Origin: Microcyclospora pomicola
Lineage: Eukaryota; Ascomycota; Dothideomycetes; Capnodiales
Length of the DNA stretch: 64,000 nt
Assembly: GCA_002786065.1 (NCBI GenBank)
Contig: NHNY01000005.1
Span: 1,054,001 to 1,118,000 of the forward strand
Direction: 5' to 3'
Positions within the stretch are counted from its first letter, which is position 1. Every line of letters starts with the position of its first letter. The translations under genes were made by a program, and so were the position numbers. The notes under the pieces are model-generated. The model was not told the origin of the DNA, ran no database searches, and worked only from the letters and a program-made list of their open reading frames with translations. This document shows positions 56,854 to 64,000 of this stretch, in pieces.

Positions 56854-59800
56854 TACGAACGGGATGGAAGAGGCCGAAGATGATGCTTCTGGAACTTATA
56901 TGCTCGGACAGGACATCACGATGGGCGGAGGACAGTCGCTGGACGACATTGTGAATCAGTCCGCCAAGATCATTCGCCGACAGAGCATGCCTGCGCAACA
57001 ACAGTCGCAGCAGTACAGTACATCGTCCAACATGGACACAGCCTTGGACGCGGAAGTGCAGCGCAGCGCGACTATGATGGACTTTGGAGGGACGTCACCG
57101 GCCATGCAGATGGGCGCATACCAATTCAACTCCAACATCATGGACCAGGGTGGAGGTATGATGGTGTCTCCGATTCAGATGCAGATGCCTACACAAGCGG
57201 CGCAGATGTCGCAAGTCCCGGCACAGTCGCAACACAGAAGAAGCATGGACAATCAGCGGTCAAGTGTTGACATGACTGGGTTGAACAACAATTTCAGTAA
57301 CAACTACAGCCAGATGGGCCCGCCGTCGACAGCATATGCGACTTCACCAGCGCATCACAACAGGCCAAGTATGGACTTGAACATGGCTGGCTCGCAGATG
57401 AACCCTAATCTAAGGCTTTCGATGGACTATGGCGTCGAGCAGGGCATGAACAACCCAATGTCTGCGAATGGCCTCAACATGGACATGTTCAATGCGGTGC
57501 AATATTCGAATCAGATGATGAATCCTCCAATGCCGCAATCCTCGTCCCACGAAGTGTCTCAAGGCAATAGCATGCAGCAGCGCCAGTCGTCTCACGACAC
57601 CACAAGTCGCAGTGCAAGTGTGGGCACTGGGCAGCTTACGCGTGCACACAGTATGCATACCGCCTCAGATAACAGTCCCATGCCTCAAAATCAAGCCCAT
57701 AGTGCTTCTGGGACCCCTTCCACGACGCAAGGCGCACGCAATCAATATCAGTCGTCCACGCCGCAGCAGGCTCAGCCAAGCAATCATATCACGTCGTCGG
57801 AGAACCCCCAGAATTATCCCCAGCACCGTCAGAAATCGCAGACAGAGTCGGCCCAAGACCATGATATGCAGCAAAGCGCGACGGGAACACAGTCAAATGC
57901 TTACGACGGCATTAATGGACCCATCCCAATCAATCTACAAACATACAACCCGAACGACCAAGGCTTTCAATGGGACACTCCGGAGGGCGGGTGGCCATCA
58001 ACTCTGGTGGGGCGGCCGCATGCCCAGTCAAATTACAAAGACGCATATTCTTCGACTGGCTTTGATATGCTTGGCGTGCTTGTACGAATCACACTCCTCT
58101 TACTATCGGACTCTCAGATGCTAATGCTATTTAGATGCGCGTGGCGACACGACCTAATCCTAAGATCAACATCGGCGCCGTCGATCTGTCCTGCGCCTTC
58201 GTCGTATGCGATGCCGAGAAGGACGATACGCCGATCGTCTACTGCTCCGACAATTTTGAGCGGTTGACTGGATATACCAAGCACATGATTCTGGGTCGGA
58301 ACTGCCGATTCTTACAATCACCAGACGGCCAAGTCTCGCCAGGAATACGCCGGAAATACGTCGACGATGACTCGGTGCTGTATCTCAAGAACATGACGAA
58401 CTTGCAACAAGAAGCACAAATCTCTTTGATCAATTATCGACGTGGTGGACAGCCATTCATGAACTTGCTTACGATGATCCCGATCACTTGGGACAGTGAC
58501 AAGGTCAAGTTTTTCGTTGGATTTCAGGTAGACTTGGTGGAACAGCCAAATGCCGTTACGGATAAGAACCCAGGTATGTGGATGATTCATGTATGGCTCG
58601 TTTGTCTGCGAAATCTGCTAACCGCGTCCCAGACGGTTCATACTCCATCAACTACCAGCGAGGCATGACCATGCCTCCGTACGTAATGCCAGCTCCCGAA
58701 TCGATGAGCAAGACGGAGCTTGGGCAGACTGTATCGCGCGAGGACGTCTCTGCAATCCTATCCACCGTCGGCAACGGCGAGTCCGAGTATGCAAAACGCA
58801 TTTGGGACAAAGTTCTGCTAGAGAACACAGACGATGTTGTGCACGTCCTCTCTCTAAAAGGCCTGTTTTTGTGGATCTCACCTTCTGCGGCCAAAGTCCT
58901 GGAGTACGAGCCGAGCGAACTGATTGGTACCGCGTTGAGTTCGGTGTGCCACCCGAGTGACATCGTCCCTGTTACACGAGAGCTGAAGGATACCTCCTCG
59001 ATCGCGTCTGTCAATGTCGTCTTTCGAATCCGACGGAAGATGAGCGGATACATGTGGTTCGAGGGGCATGGCTCGCTCCATACCGAGCAAGGGAAAGGCC
59101 GGAAATCCATCATCATGGTTGGACGTGAACGTCCCGTATATACTCTCAGCAAGAAAGATCTCAACAGTATGGGTGGGATTGGCGAAAACGAGCTTTGGTC
59201 CAAGATCTCGACTTCTGGAATGTTTCTGTTCGTTTCATCGAACGTTCGCCAGTTGCTTGATCGCCAACCTGATGAATTGGTTGGTGTCAGTATACAGACT
59301 CTCATGCGGTCCGAGTCCAAAGCAGAGTTCGGTCGTATCCTCGAACATGCACGAACGGGTATGAAGGCCTCTGTCAAACATGAGATGATCAACCGCAGAG
59401 GTCAAGTTCTTTCCGCCTACACCACTGTCTATCCTGGTGATGCGCAGGAGGGCCAGAAGCCGACTTTCATCCTCGCGCAGACCCGTCTCGTCAAGTTCTC
59501 CCGCGGCGCTCAACTTACACGCAACAGCAGTACGTACAGCAAATCAGAGCGCCTGACAAGCGAGCCTGCTCCCACGAGGCCCTCGCTGACCACTGCACCG
59601 AGTGGTGGTTCCGGAACTTCGCCCCATTCGGCTATCTCTAGTCGCAACTACATCAACACTGAGAACACGGCAGCGACATACTCGGGCCAGTTCGGGCTTA
59701 TGATCGGCCATCAAGACCAGTCGCTCGCATCCGAGGACAATCTCTTCGACGAGCTCAAGACGACCAAGTCCAGCTCCTGGCAATATGAGATTCGGCAACT

Positions 59801-60398
59801 GGAGAAGAGGAACCGCATACTGGCCGAAGAGGTGCAGTCGCTGATAGCCGCAAAGAAGAAACGCAAACGCAGAAAGGGCGCTGGAAGCCTGCAGAAAGAT
59901 TGCGCTAATTGCCACACCAAAGTCACGCCGGAGTGGAGGAGAGGACCCTCTGGCCAGCGAGACTTGTGTAACAGCTGTGGTTTACGCTGGGCTAAGATTG
60001 TAAGTGGCCTTGCGTGTCCTTCCTCGCATTTTTTACTCAGCGTTTCCATTGTGCTGTGAATGAGGCTAACCAAACCGCAGAACGGTCGTGTGAGCCCTCG
60101 CACCAACAGCGTGTACTCTGGCGGTGCAGCTTCCGACAAAGCCTCCAGAGCCTCCGCGTCGCCGTTGCAGCAAAGCACTGTCGCTTCGCAGCAAAAGTCG
60201 TCCACGAACAACACAGCGGCCGTCAAGTCTGAGTTCCCGACTCCTGCCCCTGCGGCGTCAGTCATGCCAGCCACAGATGGCAAGGAGAGCCAGCCGCCAC
60301 CTACGAAAGCTGTGCGGCTATCCGGCGACCACTCCGCATCCATGGAGGGCGCGAGCGGCGTGCCGGCTAGCATCAAGGAGGACATCGAACCGGATTGA
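56819..60398 (+). CDS. wc-1: White collar-1 blue-light receptor and GATA transcription factor
   Basis: WC-1 binds flavin in its LOV domain, pairs with WC-2 through PAS domains and switches on light-induced genes; it also drives the clock in Neurospora. Exons 56819-58081, 58135-58573, 58633-59999 and 60081-60398 give 1128 residues. Residues 1-410 are Gln/Met/Ser-rich. The join FDMLGVL/MRVATRPNP leads into the LOV domain (about 430-560); the photoactive cysteine is in GRNCRFLQ (about 478). PAS-B is about 630-740 (VVHVLSLKGLFLWISPSAAK), PAS-C about 752-859 (FLFVSSNVRQLLDRQPDEL). A basic stretch KKKRKRRKG (about 975-985) is a likely NLS. The GATA finger CANCHTKVTPEWRRGPSGQR plus DLCNSCGLRWAK is at about 991-1022. 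The C-terminal 106 residues begin NGRVSPR, joined exactly at the last intron. All key parts are intact, so this is a functional photoreceptor by sequence. Confidence 0.96.
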
Positions 60399-61523
60399 GA
60401 CTCAACCAGATCTTTGACGCATTTAATCAGAATCTACATCGGAAGCTCGTGATCGGTCTTGCATGGCCGGCTCACCTCCGCAATACACTGCCCTCTAGCA
60501 CGCCACTGCTGCTGCTGCTGCTGACCTTCCTCGCGCCACGCCTCACACGAGCGCTCGCAAAGAACGTACCCACCAGCGCCAGCAGCACCTTCGCCGCTCC
60601 CCTTGCCCTCGGCCCCGAGCAGCCGCTCGGCCTTGGCGGAATTCTCCTCATACGTTCGTCGTTCTGTTTATATTCTTCGATACCCATTAAACCGTTTGCG
60701 CCGGCGTTCACAGAGATGTCGGCGGTTTCGCATGTTTTTGTCGCCGAATGTGCAGCTCCGTGGTGCGTTTACATGTCTGGTGGTGATTGTCCTCTGCTGT
60801 TCGAGATCTACCCACCCTGGACGCCACACACAGCTGCCTGATATTATGCTTGAGGCCAGAGATTAGCCTTTCTACCATCTCAGGAACTTCGTTCATGGCG
60901 CCCAGCGCCCTCCACGCCCGGTGACGGCTTCATCATGTCCGGCCTAGACAACACTTCAGCCTGCTCGCGAGCGTTGCTGAGCAATACATGGTCACTGCGT
61001 TCTATAAAGGCGATAGATGAGGGTGGAAATGGAGTACCTTTCTTGCTCCATGCACCCCATGGCTGTAAGCTCCCTCGCTTTATTAGAGCAGACGGATCAA
61101 TTGGGATAAATGAGCTTGAAAGTTACTATCACACAACTACCATTCGAGTTGCCAAAGCTATGTGCACGTCCCGTTTTATGATTCGTTCTACTGTCCTCCT
61201 CGTGTGCCTTGCTTCACTGCTGTCTTGAGTATGTCGGGAGTGAAGATTTGCATGATGTGTCATTCCCTACATGTATTGAGAGTTGGGCGGACGATGTAAC
61301 AGGATTGTTAAGAGAGTAGAGTACCGAGTATCGACATATAACTCTCACGCACACGCACGCACACGCAAAGGCACAGAGAAAGCCGAGACGATACTTTGAG
61401 GCAATGAATCGAAAGTGCAAAATAGACGCGCTACAAGACTTGTTGACAACCGACTCGATCATATAGAAAAGACCCCAACCAACAACCATTATTCAGCACA
61501 TGAAATATCAGAGAAGACGCGCA
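60399..61523. other. 1.13 kb convergent region, WC-1 / POM152
   Basis: It should hold two 3' UTRs. It has a (CTG)5 run (60507-60522), an ACGC/ACAC repeat (61346-61366) and an open minus-strand frame of about 80 codons without ATG (about 60425-60675) that looks protein-like but has no start or splice site I trust. Confidence 0.45.
61346..61366. repeat. CACGCA-type simple repeat
   Basis: Alternating CACGC/ACACGC units in the 3' flank of the Pom152 gene. Confidence 0.8.
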
Positions 61524-64000
61524 TCAATTCCCGAGCAACTTCCGCGCCTTGCGCTCATCGAATTTGATCCCGGGCTTGGCGTAGGAGCAGTAGCGATCCT
61601 TGATGGCGACGACCTCGTACGTGCCCTCTTCGCTGGCGGGCATGCGCAGGCTGTGCTCGGCGCTGGTTTCGCTGCGCATGTCGAGGATGACGCCCTTCTT
61701 GCCGCCCTTGAGGGTGTTGGAGGAGCGGGTGTATGTGAACTCGAAGGGCGGGTGCCCGCCGAACTCGAACAGGATCTCGGCCGTGCCGCCCTCGTGGATG
61801 TCGATGTACGACTCGCGGCCGTTGGAGACGCGCACCGACGGCAGCGCGTGGATGTGCGAGCGCAGCTCCGTCGACGTCGAGCATTGCGAGGCCGAGTCAG
61901 TGATGGACGTGATGGTGAAGGTGCCGGGCTTCTCGGCCAGCCGGCGGAAGGTCGTGGTTGAGGTTGAGGCGCGGCGGCGCGTGCCTTCGAATTCGCAGGT
62001 GATGGTGAATGGAGCCGCCCCAGAGAGGGCGAAGTTGAGGTGTTGGCCGACACAGTAGTCGGTGCTACTGTCGAGGGGGGTGATGGTTGGTGCGTCGTGC
62101 ACTGAGATCTGGACTCGTGGCGTCGTGGCTTCGCTGAGAGAGCGGACACATCCTTTCGAGTCAGATACGCGTTTCAGGATAACGGCAGATTTGCCCAAGC
62201 TCAGACGCGAATGAGGAATGCGGACGTCGTAGTTGATGGTCTTGATGTCCGAAATGGAGAAGGTTTCGCTTTTGATGGAGCTATGGTGGCGAACCTCGAT
62301 TTCAAGCTCAAATGGCGGTATTCCATGCAGCGTGACAGGAATGACTTCTTCGCCAACGGACTGCACCGAACAGTAACTGTATGTCTTCCCTGGGGTCTTG
62401 AACGCCACGGAAGGCCTCGAGTGAACAGTCTGCTTGAGTGTGTGGGGTGCAAAGTGCTTCGGGCTGTGCTCGTAATTGGCATCCGCAAGCTCCTTGAACC
62501 TATATTCATAGGTGCCAGCTTGTGAAGTGTCCATGCGTACTGTCGCGACGTTTGACTGGGCGCGTAGCTCCTTGTTCTTCGGTGCAACGACGCCACGCTC
62601 CGGCTTGACGATCAAAGTGTAGTCGACACTGAACGGTGGAGCGCCCTTGAAAAGCACATCGACAGCGTCATCATCGCCTTCACAGACTTCGGCTTTGTGG
62701 AAGACGGTGCCCTCTTTGTTCACATAACTTTCTGGCGGTATAGCAAGTTGAGGTCGAGGCGTCCAGCTGACTTCGAACTTGTTGGCAGTCTCGTCTACTA
62801 ACCCCGGACAATCCACATCTTGGACGTCGAGAAGCTCGTACACTCCTTGTTGGGTGGCTGGCAGTTTGTCATTGGCATGCTGAAGCCGCGTGGTATGCTC
62901 GTGCCCATTTGCATCCGTGAAGCGAATATGCCATGGAGACTGGCCACCAAGACGTACTGGAAGCTGGACGGTCTTGCCTTCCAATGTGTTGACCGATCTG
63001 TTCCCATCGATCTGACCAAAGCTAGCGCGAGGCTTTTGATGGCGAACGGAGAACTTCGTCTCGTCCTTGAGAAACTCTTTACAACCCATACGATCGGTGA
63101 TGCTTGCGAGCGCAAGAGTATAGTCCCCACCATCACGCAAATGATCCGTCTCAATGTTGATATGCTCTTTCTCGATGCCAGGAAGGCTAAACTTCCTCCT
63201 CCTTCCACCGTGCACAAGCTCATATTCAATGGTGAAAGGACCTTCGCCACGCAGGGCCACGCCGAGCGACGCCTTCTCATCGATGCAAATACTGGCCTTC
63301 TGGTGAGTATTGACAAAGTTCGCCGATGCAGCGGGCTTAACACTCTGGCTAAGACGTGACGTCTTCACTTGCTGGTGCTTGTAGACAGCGTCAGAGACCT
63401 GGTAGAATTCGTAGACATAGTCTCCGGCAGACCGAGGCGTAAGCTCAATCTGGCCGCGTAGGCCTTTGATCTTTTCGACGTGCTCAACGTGGTGTTTCTC
63501 GGATGGTCCCACGATCTTGTAGTGAACCTCAAATGGTGGAGTTCCAATCAGATCAAAATCCACTCGTAGGCCAATCGGGCTACCAGCGCATTTATCAAAG
63601 ATTGCTTCGCTGTTGATATTGAGCTCAGGCCGAGGTGGATTCTGAAGAAGACAGGTCGAAGGCTCGAGCACTTCTCCCTTGCAGAAGTCCGAGGACACGC
63701 CCATGAGACTGTAAAGGCCGGCTTCGGCAATCTCAGGTCTTGATCTAGAGTTTTTGACCGCGAATTGCTTGATTGCTGCAGAACTGGCGTGCTCACCTGC
63801 TGCGGTCAGATCGCCTTGGGGAGTGAAGAGATAGTCAAGCTTGTAGCTGGTGTCACGTATTTCGCCTTTCCCAGTTGAATCGAACTTAACGGGAAGCGGA
63901 ATAGAACGACCAATAGCCACTTTAAGAGGGTGCTGAGGGCTGCAGCCTTGCAGAGTTACAATCGGACGATCGTGGACTCTGATTGCCTGGTGGAGTTGTG
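61524..64000 (-). CDS. POM152: Nuclear pore membrane protein Pom152, 5'-partial
   Basis: Pom152 is a transmembrane ring nucleoporin: a short cytosolic N-terminus, one or more membrane helices, and a long lumenal chain of immunoglobulin-like domains that forms the membrane ring of the pore. The frame is open from the right window edge to the stop at 61524, so about 825 C-terminal residues are visible and the N-terminus and membrane part lie beyond 64000. The repeated Ig-like units show the family's pattern, for example GTPPFEVHYKIVGP, GEGPFTIEYELVHGG, GQSPWHIRFTD, GAPPFSVDYTLIV, GIPPFELEIEVRH, GAAPFTITCEFEG and GHPPFEFTYTRS, each an x-PPF/PF beta-strand in a domain of about 90-110 residues, roughly seven domains. 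The end reads DRYCSYAKPGIKFDERKARK. It is convergent with WC-1. Confidence 0.92.
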   Translation of the reverse strand, partial: QLHQAIRVHDRPIVTLQGCSPQHPLKVAIGRSIPLPVKFDSTGKGEIRDTSYKLDYLFTPQGDLTAAGEHASSAAIKQFAVKNSRSRPEIAEAGLYSLMGVSSDFCKGEVLEPSTCLLQNPPRPELNINSEAIFDKCAGSPIGLRVDFDLIGTPPFEVHYKIVGPSEKHHVEHVEKIKGLRGQIELTPRSAGDYVYEFYQVSDAVYKHQQVKTSRLSQSVKPAASANFVNTHQKASICIDEKASLGVALRGEGPFTIEYELVHGGRRRKFSLPGIEKEHINIETDHLRDGGDYTLALASITDRMGCKEFLKDETKFSVRHQKPRASFGQIDGNRSVNTLEGKTVQLPVRLGGQSPWHIRFTDANGHEHTTRLQHANDKLPATQQGVYELLDVQDVDCPGLVDETANKFEVSWTPRPQLAIPPESYVNKEGTVFHKAEVCEGDDDAVDVLFKGAPPFSVDYTLIVKPERGVVAPKNKELRAQSNVATVRMDTSQAGTYEYRFKELADANYEHSPKHFAPHTLKQTVHSRPSVAFKTPGKTYSYCSVQSVGEEVIPVTLHGIPPFELEIEVRHHSSIKSETFSISDIKTINYDVRIPHSRLSLGKSAVILKRVSDSKGCVRSLSEATTPRVQISVHDAPTITPLDSSTDYCVGQHLNFALSGAAPFTITCEFEGTRRRASTSTTTFRRLAEKPGTFTITSITDSASQCSTSTELRSHIHALPSVRVSNGRESYIDIHEGGTAEILFEFGGHPPFEFTYTRSSNTLKGGKKGVILDMRSETSAEHSLRMPASEEGTYEVVAIKDRYCSYAKPGIKFDERKARKLLGN

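Noticed and set aside
60425-60675. Minus-strand open frame with a Cys-containing protein-like sequence between WC-1 and POM152
   Set aside because: No ATG, no acceptable upstream exon (joining to the nearest one creates a stop), and a CTG repeat explains the Gln run.

Overview
The window looks like nuclear DNA of a filamentous ascomycete (Pezizomycotina). It holds a white collar-1 blue-light receptor, a COG5 subunit, a WC-1/Spt10/ApsB/Bsd2-type gene set, short GT-AG introns (mostly 49-113 bp) with CTGAC-like branch sites, and compact genes on both strands separated by 0.1-3.9 kb. Gene content and CTACC-rich intergenic runs suggest Dothideomycetes, but that rank is an inference. I see no transposon, virus-derived element, tRNA, rRNA or CRISPR array. 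All exon joins were worked out by eye from reading frame, splice signals and remembered family sequence.

Layout: 1-5388 Dop1 (5'-partial); 7394-8530 aldose 1-epimerase (-); 11079-12186 Zn2Cys6 regulator (-); 16089-17757 secreted GH18 chitinase (-); 18199-19572 COG5; 20172-21659 Spt10-like acetyltransferase; 22120-26706 ApsB/Mto1-type microtubule organiser (-); 27268-29355 Nup42/Amo1 nucleoporin (-); 30028-30424 small two-helix membrane protein, followed within 43 bp by GPI1 (30468-32756); 32833-33549 Efm5-type eEF1A lysine methyltransferase (-); 34032-35151 Bsd2/NDFIP-type adaptor; 35397-36443 SDR reductase (-); 37595-42484 very large disordered protein of unknown role (-); 43046-44194 Sec14 (-); 45249-46280 Oxr1/TLDc protein; 47723-49526 CYP52-type P450; 50560-51524 Ras-like GTPase (-); 53013-53904 and 54404-55650 two divergently transcribed Ser/Thr-rich surface proteins; 56819-60398 WC-1; 61524 to beyond 64000 Pom152 (-, 5'-partial).

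Functionally this is mostly core cell biology. Dop1, COG5, Sec14, Bsd2 and Gpi1 serve the Golgi, endosome and ER membrane system. Nup42/Amo1, Pom152 and ApsB/Mto1 belong to the nuclear pore and its microtubule-organising neighbourhood. Spt10, the Zn2Cys6 factor and WC-1 act on transcription. The chitinase, P450, SDR, epimerase and the two surface proteins are metabolic or cell-wall genes.

The most unusual points are: a small membrane ORF almost touching GPI1; an in-frame UAG inside an otherwise open surface-protein gene; a 24-nt P450 exon carrying the heme cysteine; a long uORF overlapping the WC-1 start; and the side-by-side ApsB/Mto1 and Amo1/Nup42 genes.
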